A stretch of 64,000 bases of DNA from an uncultured Clostridiaceae bacterium (GTDB lineage: Bacteria > Bacillota > Clostridia > Clostridiales > Clostridiaceae): assembly GCA_946405135.1 (NCBI GenBank), contig CAMJGD010000016.1, positions 1 through 64,000 on the forward strand, read 5' to 3'. Below are positions 45,059 through 53,147 of this stretch, piece by piece. Below the pieces are notes generated by a model that had not been told where the DNA came from, ran no database searches, and saw nothing but the letters and a program-made list of their open reading frames with translations. The translations under genes were made by a program, and so were the position numbers. The first letter of the stretch is position 1; each line of letters begins with the position of its first letter.

Positions 45059-46342
45059 ATGAAACTATCTAATTATAATGTAATAACACCTTTAGATCAT
45101 GATAAATTTATAATACATAATACTGTAAGTAATAAATTTTTAATTTGTGATGATGAGTTCATGGCTTTTTTTAATAATCTTAGAAATGATATAAATAAGT
45201 CTAATTATAATCCAAAAGAAATAAGGTATCTTTTAAGACTCATGGAAAATGATGTATTAATAGATACGAATACTTCAGAAATAGACTTTTTAAATTTTAA
45301 ATATTCTGAAGAAAAATTCAAAAGTGATACATTGTATATAACATTACATACCAATCTTCAATGCAGCTTTAGATGTGAAAATTGCTATAGCAAGGAAAGA
45401 AATTTAAGGATGGATGATAACTCCATGAAAAGAATACTAACGTTTATTAAAAAAACTCTTAATCATCCTAAGTTACACATAGCAATCTATGGTGGAGATG
45501 TACTTTTAGAATTAAATCAATTGAGCAAGTTATGTTTAGAACTAAAAGATTTCTGTATTACTAAAAATATTGAATTTAGTGCTTCCATTTATTCTAATGG
45601 TTATCTTATGAATAAAGCTGCCATAGATACTTTGATTTCCCTAAGTATTAAAAAAATTTATATCTCCTTACCTTATGGAGAAGATGCACATTATAAAAAC
45701 AGACATAAAAGCTATCTCAAAAAAATATATGATACTATAAGTAATAACATAATAACTATATTAGATAGCGGATTAGATTTAAGTGTAATTCTTAATAGAA
45801 CAGATTACAACGAAGAAGAACTAGAATACTTCACTCTTACTATTCCTGAAAAGTATAGAAATAAAATTACTATATTTATTAACTTTCTCATCAAAACCAA
45901 CTATATCATAAATAAATTCTCCTTATATAAATCTCTCATAGACAAAAATTATAAAATTGAAGTTTTCTCGAAAAACTTCAGGCACTGTCCTGTAAGTTCA
46001 ACAAATCACTTTTTTATTGAAAGTAATGGTAAAATAACCACCTGCCCTCTTGGAGGCTTCAAAGGAGAATATTATGGTTATATAGATGAAACTGGTAATT
46101 TTATATTATCTAATAAAAGTCTATATTACAAGGTTAAAAATATGCCTATGATGAAAAGTACCAATTGTGAGAATTGCGCTAATCTGCCAAACCACACTGG
46201 TGATTGCATTTTTAATAATCATTATGATAAAAATTTATGCTATTATAATTCAAAGGATGATTTAAATTTAAATGAAAAAATACTTTTAAATTACTATAAT
46301 GAACTAAAGCATAATCCTCAATTCGAAAAATTTTTTTTATGA
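45059..46342 (+). CDS. Radical SAM/SPASM-type protein next to agrBD
   Basis: 427-residue radical SAM enzyme. An N-terminal region of about 75 residues resembles the PqqD-like peptide-binding part of RiPP maturases (FIIHNTVSNKFLICDDEFMAFF). C102, C106 and C109 form the CxxxCxxC cluster motif. GGD at 145-147 replaces the usual GGE. C-terminal cysteines 310, 329, 370, 373, 383 and 394 suggest SPASM auxiliary clusters. Such enzymes usually cross-link or epimerise a ribosomal peptide. No precursor is nearby except AgrD, so acting on AgrD or a distant peptide are both open. SD AAAGGGGGTG. Confidence 0.85.
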   Translation: MKLSNYNVITPLDHDKFIIHNTVSNKFLICDDEFMAFFNNLRNDINKSNYNPKEIRYLLRLMENDVLIDTNTSEIDFLNFKYSEEKFKSDTLYITLHTNLQCSFRCENCYSKERNLRMDDNSMKRILTFIKKTLNHPKLHIAIYGGDVLLELNQLSKLCLELKDFCITKNIEFSASIYSNGYLMNKAAIDTLISLSIKKIYISLPYGEDAHYKNRHKSYLKKIYDTISNNIITILDSGLDLSVILNRTDYNEEELEYFTLTIPEKYRNKITIFINFLIKTNYIINKFSLYKSLIDKNYKIEVFSKNFRHCPVSSTNHFFIESNGKITTCPLGGFKGEYYGYIDETGNFILSNKSLYYKVKNMPMMKSTNCENCANLPNHTGDCIFNNHYDKNLCYYNSKDDLNLNEKILLNYYNELKHNPQFEKFFL

Positions 46343-46476
46343 TTTACATATTTTTTACTTAAAATAGAACGCTACATATATATATTTTTTTATTTTCATG
46401 CTATAATACAATTAATAATAATTATGCTTTAATATAAATTATTATTAATAACTATATATCTCGAGGAGTGAGTATT

Positions 46477-47046
46477 ATGGCTATTTACACTAAAACTGGG
46501 GATAAAGGTACTACAGGTAATCTATTAGGACAAAGAATATCAAAAGCAAGTAATTTTATTGAACTTCAAGGAAGCATAGATGAATTGAATTCAAATATAG
46601 GATATCTTAATTGCTTAATAACTAAAAGCTCTTCAATTAACGCAGATGAAAAAAATAAATTAAATGAAAATTTAATAGAAATACAAAATGCTCTATTTAA
46701 CATGGGAGTAGAAATATCCTTAGATTTTACCAATAAAAAAATTAAACAAAAGCATATAGATTATATTGAAAAGGAAATAGATAGAATGACAGTTATTATG
46801 CCCGCTCAAAAAAAATTTATATTATATAGCGGTGGTGAAGAAGGAACCTATGCCCATGTGGTTAGAGCAGTTACAAGAAGAGCTGAAAGGATTTTTGTAA
46901 GATTTTTAAATGAGAAAAATTTAAAAGAATACCCTTTAAGCTATCTATATATAAATAGGTTATCTGACTATTTCTTTACCTTGTCAAGATTTTTAAATTT
47001 CATTGAGAATAAAAAAGAGACCATAATGAAGGAATGGACAGAATAA
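46477..47046 (+). CDS. ATP:cob(I)alamin adenosyltransferase, PduO type
   Basis: 189-residue PduO-family enzyme that adenosylates cob(I)alamin to coenzyme B12. The ATP loop is YTKTGDKGTTGNLLGQRISK, the core has IELQGSIDELNSNIG, and RAVTRRAERIF with YINRLSDYFFTLSRFLN forms the corrinoid and ATP site. The start was moved to ATG 46477, eight bases from GAGGAG; an upstream TTG-type start at 46468 overlaps the SD. No B12-dependent enzyme or cobalamin riboswitch is adjacent. Confidence 0.92.
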   Translation: MAIYTKTGDKGTTGNLLGQRISKASNFIELQGSIDELNSNIGYLNCLITKSSSINADEKNKLNENLIEIQNALFNMGVEISLDFTNKKIKQKHIDYIEKEIDRMTVIMPAQKKFILYSGGEEGTYAHVVRAVTRRAERIFVRFLNEKNLKEYPLSYLYINRLSDYFFTLSRFLNFIENKKETIMKEWTE

Positions 47047-47076
47047 TCTAATCCTCAGTTTATTAGCAAAAAATTT

Positions 47077-47135
47077 AAGGGCTATCTCAAAATAGAAAGT
47101 AATTTCTAAATGAGACAGCCCTTGCTGTTTTAAAA
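47077..47135. terminator. Compound hairpin terminator between convergent genes
   Basis: AAGGGCTATCTCA (47077-47089) pairs with TGAGACAGCCCTT (47111-47123), and an inner TAGAAA/TTTCTA stem occupies the loop. GCTGTTTTAAAAATTATTTTTT follows. Its GGGCTGTCTCA ends also resemble insertion-sequence termini, so it may be a domesticated repeat. Confidence 0.65.
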
Positions 47136-47136
47136 A

Positions 47137-48168
47137 TTATTTTTTAATTATTAGTGAAACTATCATATTTATTGCATCTTCTACATCTTTTAAGTCTATC
47201 ATTTCTTCTGGAGTATGTAGATATCTACAAGCTAAAGATAAAATTCCTGTTTTAGCTCCACTGGCTTCTTTGTGTATAGTTGCTCCATCTGTGCCTTCTT
47301 GTCCTACTACATATTGAAACTTAATATTATTTTCTTTTGCTGTGTTATATAGCATATCTTTAACTTCAGGATGTACTACAAGAGTCCTATCCATTATTTT
47401 GATCCCAACTCCCTGGCCTATTTTAAATTTAGACTTGTTGGCGCTGGTATCTTCAGCACTTTCTACATCTATAACTATGGCATAATCCGGCTCTAATTTA
47501 TAAGCTGCAGCTCTGGCTCCTCTTCCACCAAGCTGGCTTTGAGAGGAAAATACAAAATAATATTCCCTATTTTCTTTCTTAATGTTTTCTAAAATCTTAT
47601 TATCTTTTTTTATTTTTTCCACCAAGGTCTGAAGCGCTTTAATTAATATGTAACAGCCTGCCCTGTTATCTAAAGCTGGAGCCATAACCATTCCATTTTG
47701 ATTTATGATTTCTCCTTTAATAACCGCTGTATTACCTTCTTTTATATGTTCCAATGCTTGCTCTCTACTTTTAAACCCAAAATCTAAAAACAAATCATTT
47801 ATTTCTGGTTTTTCCTTACTGCAGCATATTCTTGCCAAAGTACCATTTTGAAATGAAGCTATGCTGTTTACAATAGATTGAGCACTGAAATTGCCTATGC
47901 TACCCAACTTAGCAAAACCATTTTCATCTATATAAGTAACTATAAGACCTATTGAATCCATGTGAGCAGAAAACATTACTCTTTCTTTCTTTTCTTCATC
48001 TACAGAACTATTTATATAGGATTTTAAATTAACAATAACATTTCCCATTCTATCTTCTTCATAATTTAGTCCTATTTTATCCATTTCTTCTTTTATTATA
48101 TCTTTAACCTTTTCTTCATGACCACTTGCACCAAAAGCATTTATAAGTTTATTTAAAAGACTGTCCAT
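47137..48168 (-). CDS. M42 aminopeptidase paralogue lacking the catalytic Glu pair
   Basis: 343-residue M42 (TET aminopeptidase) fold. Metal ligands His69 (SAHMDS) and Asp167 (ALDNRAG) and the C-terminal His in CRYLHTPEE remain. The family motif QEExGxRGA, whose Glu-Glu gives the general base and a zinc ligand, reads QSQLGGRGA here (Ser211, Gln212). It is therefore predicted inactive or altered. Third of three tandem M42 genes, so it may be a partner subunit of a mixed TET particle. The start was set at ATG 48168 behind GGGAGG. Confidence 0.85.
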   Translation of the reverse strand: MDSLLNKLINAFGASGHEEKVKDIIKEEMDKIGLNYEEDRMGNVIVNLKSYINSSVDEEKKERVMFSAHMDSIGLIVTYIDENGFAKLGSIGNFSAQSIVNSIASFQNGTLARICCSKEKPEINDLFLDFGFKSREQALEHIKEGNTAVIKGEIINQNGMVMAPALDNRAGCYILIKALQTLVEKIKKDNKILENIKKENREYYFVFSSQSQLGGRGARAAAYKLEPDYAIVIDVESAEDTSANKSKFKIGQGVGIKIMDRTLVVHPEVKDMLYNTAKENNIKFQYVVGQEGTDGATIHKEASGAKTGILSLACRYLHTPEEMIDLKDVEDAINMIVSLIIKK

Positions 48169-48225
48169 AATATCTATCCTCCCATTTATAAAGTGATTAT
48201 ATATTTTCAATATGATTAATATTCA

Positions 48226-49236
48226 TTACAAAGTCTTCAAGTATTCTATAAGTAAATTTTTGGTATTTTCTATGTCAGAAAGTGACGCTACAGATAGTGA
48301 AGAATGTATGTATCTGCAGGGTACAGATATAGTGGCTATCTTTGCTCCCTCTCCAGACATGTGTATAGCCCCTGCATCATTTCCTCCTGCTATAGCTCTT
48401 CTTCTTTGGTAAGGTATATCTTTTGATTTTGCAGTATTTATTATATCTTCAGCTATATCATCATTAAAAATGCTTGTCCTATCCATTATGGATATGGCAG
48501 GGCCTTTTCCTATTTCCGTAACTCTAAAAGGAGCAGCTACATTAGGCATATCTGCACATATAGTACCTTCTAAAGCTATGCCTATATCTGCTTTAACATT
48601 GTAGGCTGCAATAAAAGCTCCCCTTTCACCTATTTCTTCTTGTACATTAAATACTCCATATAAATCACAGTGATAATTCTCTTTTAGTGCCTCTATAAGA
48701 ACATAGCAGCCCATTCTATCATCAAAAGCTTTTCCCTTGATTAGTCCTTCTCCAAATTCTCCATATAAAGTATCAAACACTGCATAATCCCCTAAAGAAA
48801 CATGTTGTTTAGCTTGTGCTTTACAGTCTGCTCCTATATCTATAACACAGTCATCATAATACAAATTTTTATTTCTTTCCTCAGAAGATTGGAGATGTAT
48901 AGGTTTAACCCCTATGACACCAGGTACTTTTTTATCTCCAATGTAAAGTACTTTTGAAGGTATTATTTTATTATTTATTCCCCCTAAAGCTCTAAACTTT
49001 AATGTACCATCTTCATTAAAGCCTGTTATTATGAAACCTACTTCATCCATGTGGGCATCTACTATAACCTTTATTCCCTTATCCTCACAGTCAGGTTTTT
49101 TGTGTACTATAATATTGCCCATAGTATCCACTTTTATTTCATCTACATAAGGAGCTACTTCCTTTTTTATTATTTCCCTTACCTCACCTTCATAACCAGA
49201 AGGGGATGAAGCATTGCATAACCTTTCTAAAAGCAT
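48226..49236 (-). CDS. M42 family aminopeptidase (second of three)
   Basis: 336-residue cobalt/zinc aminopeptidase of the TET family. DAHMDEVGF (metal His, Asp), FDDRMGCYV (bridging Asp), NVQEEIGERGA (catalytic Glu and zinc Glu), IALEGT and CRYIHSS (metal His) are all intact. Expected to form a 12-subunit tetrahedral particle degrading short peptides in the cytoplasm. Its SD GGAGGAATTGTT and ATG lie inside the end of the upstream M42 gene, a 10-base overlap. Confidence 0.93.
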   Translation of the reverse strand: MLLERLCNASSPSGYEGEVREIIKKEVAPYVDEIKVDTMGNIIVHKKPDCEDKGIKVIVDAHMDEVGFIITGFNEDGTLKFRALGGINNKIIPSKVLYIGDKKVPGVIGVKPIHLQSSEERNKNLYYDDCVIDIGADCKAQAKQHVSLGDYAVFDTLYGEFGEGLIKGKAFDDRMGCYVLIEALKENYHCDLYGVFNVQEEIGERGAFIAAYNVKADIGIALEGTICADMPNVAAPFRVTEIGKGPAISIMDRTSIFNDDIAEDIINTAKSKDIPYQRRRAIAGGNDAGAIHMSGEGAKIATISVPCRYIHSSLSVASLSDIENTKNLLIEYLKTL

Positions 49237-50267
49237 AACAATTCCTCCAATTCTTCACTTTTAAGCCTTTGAATAAACTTAGCTATAAGTCTTCCTGTAT
49301 TCTTTATATCACGCATATTTATTACTTCTACAGAAGTATGCATATACTTTATAGGAATAGATATCAGTAATGTAGGAATACCTTCTCTGCTTATCTGTAT
49401 ATCCCAGGCATCAGTACCTGTATTTCCTGGTTCTACTTCTACCTGGTAGGGTATATTATATTCTTCTGCAGTATCCATTAATGCCTTTCTTAACTTAGGG
49501 TGTACATTAGGTCCTATGCAGATAGCAGGTCCTTCACCTAACTTATTATCTCTGTCACTATCCCCTAAATCTCCGCTATCAAAAGTAGTATCTATGGCTA
49601 TACCTATAGTTGGATTTATATTGTAACTTGCTACCTTTGCACCCCTGTGTCCCACTTCCTCCTGGGCTGAACACACAAAGTATACATCTAAATCATGATT
49701 TATATCTTTTAATTCTTCTGCGCATACATACATAGCAGCAATTCCCGCTCTGTCATCTGTTGCTTTACAGGTTACATTATCATTTAATAATTCCTTAAAA
49801 TTTCTCTTTAAAGTTACAAAGTCCCCTATACTAACTATATCCTCAAGACTTTCTCTGCTATAGCCTGTATCTATGAGCAAATCTTCCATGGTTACAGCTT
49901 TCCGCCTATCTTCTTCTGACATGAGATGAGGCGGTTTTATTCCAATAATACCAGTAATGTCCTTCTTTCCATGAACTACAACTTCTTGAGAAACCAAAGT
50001 TTTAGCATCTATGCCATTGCCTTTGAATTTTAAAAAGCCTTTATCCTCTATGCCTGTAATCATAAGAAACACTTCGTCTCCATGAGCCATTATCATTATA
50101 CTGGATGTTTTTCTTCCTTTTCTATGTATATAAACACTATTTAGCTTGTCCTCTGTTATTTCTCCATATGGTTTAAAAATCTCTTTTATGGTATTATGAA
50201 TCCAAAGTTCTCTTCCACTTGGAGCATGAGATTCACAAAGAACCTTTAGTACTTCTTTTTCATCCAT
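49227..50267 (-). CDS. M42 family aminopeptidase (first of three)
   Basis: 346-residue TET-type aminopeptidase with intact AHGDEVFLM, ATDDRAGIAAM, SAQEEVGHRGA, IAIDTTFD and IKYMHTSVEV. HGDEV in place of the common HMDEV is a minor variant. SD GGGGGTTG before the ATG. First of three tandem M42 genes, and divergent from pcp, which lies 117 bases away on the other strand. The locus is thus a small peptide-degradation island. Confidence 0.92.
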   Translation of the reverse strand: MDEKEVLKVLCESHAPSGRELWIHNTIKEIFKPYGEITEDKLNSVYIHRKGRKTSSIMIMAHGDEVFLMITGIEDKGFLKFKGNGIDAKTLVSQEVVVHGKKDITGIIGIKPPHLMSEEDRRKAVTMEDLLIDTGYSRESLEDIVSIGDFVTLKRNFKELLNDNVTCKATDDRAGIAAMYVCAEELKDINHDLDVYFVCSAQEEVGHRGAKVASYNINPTIGIAIDTTFDSGDLGDSDRDNKLGEGPAICIGPNVHPKLRKALMDTAEEYNIPYQVEVEPGNTGTDAWDIQISREGIPTLLISIPIKYMHTSVEVINMRDIKNTGRLIAKFIQRLKSEELEELLCF

Positions 50268-50384
50268 TTTACAACCCCCAATACATAAACATTATGATCA
50301 TACATATATTTTATCACAAAATTGGTGCTAAAAACTTTCAGAATAATGACAAAACATTAATTGAGATTATAAGGAGAGATAAAT

Positions 50385-51026
50385 ATGAAAATATTAATTA
50401 CTGGATTTGAACCTTTTGGAGAAGAAAAAATAAACCCTTCTTTAGAAGCAGTAAAAGCTGTAGCCAATCATATAAACACTGCAGAAATAGTTAAAATGGA
50501 ATTACCTACAGTCTTTTATAAATCTTTGCAGGTATTAGAAGAAGGTATAAAACTCCATAACCCTCAGGTTGTTATCTGTGTTGGTCAGGCAGGCGGAAGA
50601 TCTGAGATAACTCCTGAAAGAGTTGCTATTAACATAGATGACGCTAGGATAAAAGATAATGAGGGCAATGTGCCAATAGACCAGGTCATATATAAACAAG
50701 GGGAAAATGCCTACTTTTCCAATTTACCTATAAAGGCTATGGTGAAAAATATGCAGGAAAATGGTATCCCTGCTTCTATATCTAATTCTGCAGGAACCTT
50801 TGTATGTAACCACGTGATGTATGGTTTACTTTACCTAATAGATAAAAAATATTCTGATATAAAGGGCGGCTTTATACATGTACCTTTTATACCAGCTCAA
50901 GTAATAAATAAAAGAGGTGTTCCAAGTATGAGCCTGGACATGATTGTTGAAGGGTTGGAATGTGCTATAAATGCTATAACAATTTATAAAATGGATATAG
51001 AAGAATCCTACGGGAGTATTTGTTAA
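50385..51026 (+). CDS. pcp: Pyrrolidone-carboxylate peptidase (pyroglutamyl peptidase I)
   Basis: 213-residue C15 cysteine peptidase removing N-terminal pyroglutamate. The triad is visible as Glu in [15 protein letters not shown], Cys in [15 protein letters not shown] and His in [22 protein letters not shown] is the standard N-terminus. SD AAGGAGA. Divergent from the M42 aminopeptidase operon, with which it would cooperate in peptide turnover. Confidence 0.97.
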   Translation: MKILITGFEPFGEEKINPSLEAVKAVANHINTAEIVKMELPTVFYKSLQVLEEGIKLHNPQVVICVGQAGGRSEITPERVAINIDDARIKDNEGNVPIDQVIYKQGENAYFSNLPIKAMVKNMQENGIPASISNSAGTFVCNHVMYGLLYLIDKKYSDIKGGFIHVPFIPAQVINKRGVPSMSLDMIVEGLECAINAITIYKMDIEESYGSIC

Positions 51027-51028
51027 AA

Positions 51029-51063
51029 AATAGGGCTTGGTAACTGTATCCAAGCTCTATTTC
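51029..51063. terminator. Terminator between pcp and the DUF975 gene
   Basis: AAATAGGGCTTGG (51029-51041) pairs with CCAAGCTCTATTT (51051-51063) with one mismatch. It lies three bases after the pcp stop between convergent genes, A-rich on the left and T-rich on the right. Confidence 0.75.
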
Positions 51064-51088
51064 CTGATCAATTCATATTATAATATTT

Positions 51089-51718
51089 TTACTCTTCCAA
51101 ACTTTTGGTGTTACTCGTACTAGAATACCTTAAGTCAAAGTAAAAAATAACAAAGGATAACTGCATATATGGAGTAAGCCACAAAAATCCTATACCAAAT
51201 GTTATTATAGATAATATAGCCCATCCTATGAAACTTAAATTTAATAAAAAGAATTTCCACTTATAACCGTCCATCATATCTTTACTCATAGATATAGCTT
51301 CAGAAGCTCCTATTTCAGGGTCATCAGCTATTATAAATAATGCTTGAGAGTATTTAAAAAAAGCTATTATACCTGGAACTATAAAAAGACAAGTCCATAA
51401 TAAAGTATATAGTGTGACAAGTAGATGGGTTAAAAAAGCATTTTCAAAGCATTTAAATCCACTAAAGAGTACATCTAATGGAACATTTTCCTCAGTTTTT
51501 TTAAAGTTCATAAAAAATCTTATAAATCCTACAGTCATAGGTCCTGAAATAACAAAAACTATGATTGGACCAATCTTAGGAATATAACCACTAACTCCTA
51601 GCACAGCTGAATAGACTAAAACAGCTAATATTGCATTTCCCCACCGATTTGATAATATTCTTCTTGCTTCCTCTCTTATTTTATAATTTTCCAGCGTTGG
51701 TCCATAATTATAAGCCAT
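51089..51718 (-). CDS. DUF975 family membrane protein
   Basis: 209-residue DUF975 protein with five to six transmembrane helices. The family's N-terminal REEARRILSNRWGNAILAVLVYS and the CLFIVPGIIAFFKYSQALFIIADDPEIGASEAISMSKDMMDGYKWKFF segment are clear. The function is unknown; relatives are small Firmicutes membrane proteins of uncertain role. SD GGGGGG 11 bases before the ATG. A 17-bp hairpin lies about 100 bases upstream in its leader. Confidence 0.87.
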   Translation of the reverse strand: MAYNYGPTLENYKIREEARRILSNRWGNAILAVLVYSAVLGVSGYIPKIGPIIVFVISGPMTVGFIRFFMNFKKTEENVPLDVLFSGFKCFENAFLTHLLVTLYTLLWTCLFIVPGIIAFFKYSQALFIIADDPEIGASEAISMSKDMMDGYKWKFFLLNLSFIGWAILSIITFGIGFLWLTPYMQLSFVIFYFDLRYSSTSNTKSLEE

Positions 51719-51814
51719 CTAATAAACAACCCCCCAAAATATACTATATTAATTACTATGCTATATTTTCGAAAATTGTACTAAATTTTTGTTGTTTATT
51801 TTATTATTTAAATA

Positions 51815-51856
51815 AAAATGCCAAAAAGCATGGGGCAATATGCTTTTTGGCATTTT
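51815..51856 (-). promoter_or_regulatory. Orphan 17-bp hairpin upstream of the DUF975 gene
   Basis: AAAATGCCAAAAAGCAT (51815-51831) pairs perfectly with ATGCTTTTTGGCATTTT (51840-51856), with an eight-base loop. On the minus strand a U-rich tract follows, as in a terminator. No gene ends here, so it would end a small RNA or act as an attenuator in the DUF975 leader. The rest of 51719-52100 is AT-rich with no gene. Confidence 0.55.
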
Positions 51857-52100
51857 GTAAATGTATAAGGTGGAGATTTATATTCAATTTAATAGAAAAT
51901 TTCAAAATTTAACGTGAAATAAATTGTTTTTCCTAATTCTTATTACATTTATTATAATAACATAATGTATTAATTTATACCACTTTAAATTTAACTTATT
52001 ATTTTAATTTATGTTTAATTATATCCTTTTTTGAAGTTATTACTTACTTTTACTTAATTTTTGCTTACAAGTTTTACAAATATATTCATTTCAAAAAACT

Positions 52101-52129
52101 AAAAGGATACCCAAAACTTTCAGGTATCC
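52101..52129 (-). terminator. Terminator of the 52142-53062 gene
   Basis: GGATACC (52105-52111) pairs with GGTATCC (52123-52129), and on the minus strand UUUUAGUUUUUU follows. It lies 13 bases past the stop codon. Confidence 0.8.
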
Positions 52130-52141
52130 AAATTTAAAATA

Positions 52142-53062
52142 TTATCTATTTATAGATCTAGCCATTCTGCTATAAGTATGTCTTTTTCCTCGTATAGCTA
52201 TACTGTAATCTATTATATTTTCAGGTATAGCAACACCTGGATATCCAGCATCTCCTATGTGATGCATATCAGTTCCTGTCATTTTACACATTAAAGCTAT
52301 ATTTTTTATAGTGTCACTATCTGCTCCTTCCTGAGAAGTTCCAATAGCTGTAATAGTCAAAGCCCCCAAACTATGAGCATATTCTACAAGTTCCCTTATA
52401 TATTCCATAGTTATACCTGGCACAGTACCTGGTGCAGGAAGAAGTATTACATCAGCTCCTGCTTCTACAAAAGCTTTTATGTCAGCTCTTGTTATTATAT
52501 TTTGCCCAGCCTCTTTAAGTGAACCCGCTGCATGCATTTTACCAGCTACTAACACCATCTTCTCTCCTACAGCAGAACTTATGGATTGCAGTGAATTTAT
52601 TATAGCCCTGTTAGAAACTCCTGTACCTGGATTTCCTGTTAAAACTATGATATTTACTCCCATATTATAAGCCTTTATAGCGTTTTCCTTAGTACCTAAT
52701 CTTCCTTTTGATATATCTATTATCTCTCCTAAAGTATCCTGTTCTTTATCTACAGGCTCCAAATTTAAGCCTATTAATCTACCTGTAAGCCTTTTAATTT
52801 CTCTTACTATATTTTCTTTTTCTACTCTAGGTATACCATTAACTACAGGATTATTAACATCAAACATATTTAGTAATATTATATCTGCTCCAAAAGCTGA
52901 AGCAAGTTCCGCATTACTTATATTGAATAAAATTGGTTGTAGTATACCTATGGTTTCAGATACCATAACCCTGCCTTCACTAGCCATTATGGACTCTAAT
53001 ATTTCATTTTTACTCATCTTTTCAAAATCTGAAGTATTACAGTCAAGTAGCCTCTTTGCCAT
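52142..53062 (-). CDS. TIM-barrel protein of the DUF7916 type, PTS-associated
   Basis: 306-residue protein with repeated beta-alpha units (ADIILLNMFDVNNP, GVNIIVLTGNPGTGVSN, GADVILLPAPGTVPGI, GALTITAIGTSQEGADSDTI, GTDMHHIGDAGYPGVAIPENI) that look like a phosphate-binding TIM barrel. Homologues are sometimes mislabelled haloacid dehalogenase-like; from memory they belong to DUF7916 and often neighbour PTS genes. It follows the PTS IICB gene here, suggesting a sugar-phosphate role. The start was set at ATG 53062, nine bases from AAAGGAG. Confidence 0.72.
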   Translation of the reverse strand: MAKRLLDCNTSDFEKMSKNEILESIMASEGRVMVSETIGILQPILFNISNAELASAFGADIILLNMFDVNNPVVNGIPRVEKENIVREIKRLTGRLIGLNLEPVDKEQDTLGEIIDISKGRLGTKENAIKAYNMGVNIIVLTGNPGTGVSNRAIINSLQSISSAVGEKMVLVAGKMHAAGSLKEAGQNIITRADIKAFVEAGADVILLPAPGTVPGITMEYIRELVEYAHSLGALTITAIGTSQEGADSDTIKNIALMCKMTGTDMHHIGDAGYPGVAIPENIIDYSIAIRGKRHTYSRMARSINR

Positions 53063-53094
53063 AAATTTCATCTCCTTTTACTCTCAATTAAAAT

Positions 53095-53127
53095 TAAGCT
53101 TCAAGCAGTAATTTCTGCCTGAAGCTT
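53095..53127. terminator. Hairpin between PTS IICB and the TIM-barrel gene
   Basis: TAAGCTTCAAGCAG pairs with CTGCCTGAAGCTTA with one bulge. A long T-run follows on the plus strand only. In the minus direction of the flanking genes the U-tract is weak, so it may act as a partial terminator between the two. Confidence 0.5.
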
Positions 53128-53147
53128 ATTTTTTTAAAACTACTATA

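Noticed and set aside
46343..46476. Cobalamin riboswitch ahead of the adenosyltransferase, or a RiPP precursor after the radical SAM gene
   Set aside because: The gap is about 130 AT-rich bases, too short for a cobalamin riboswitch, with no B12-box-like sequence and no small ORF with an SD.
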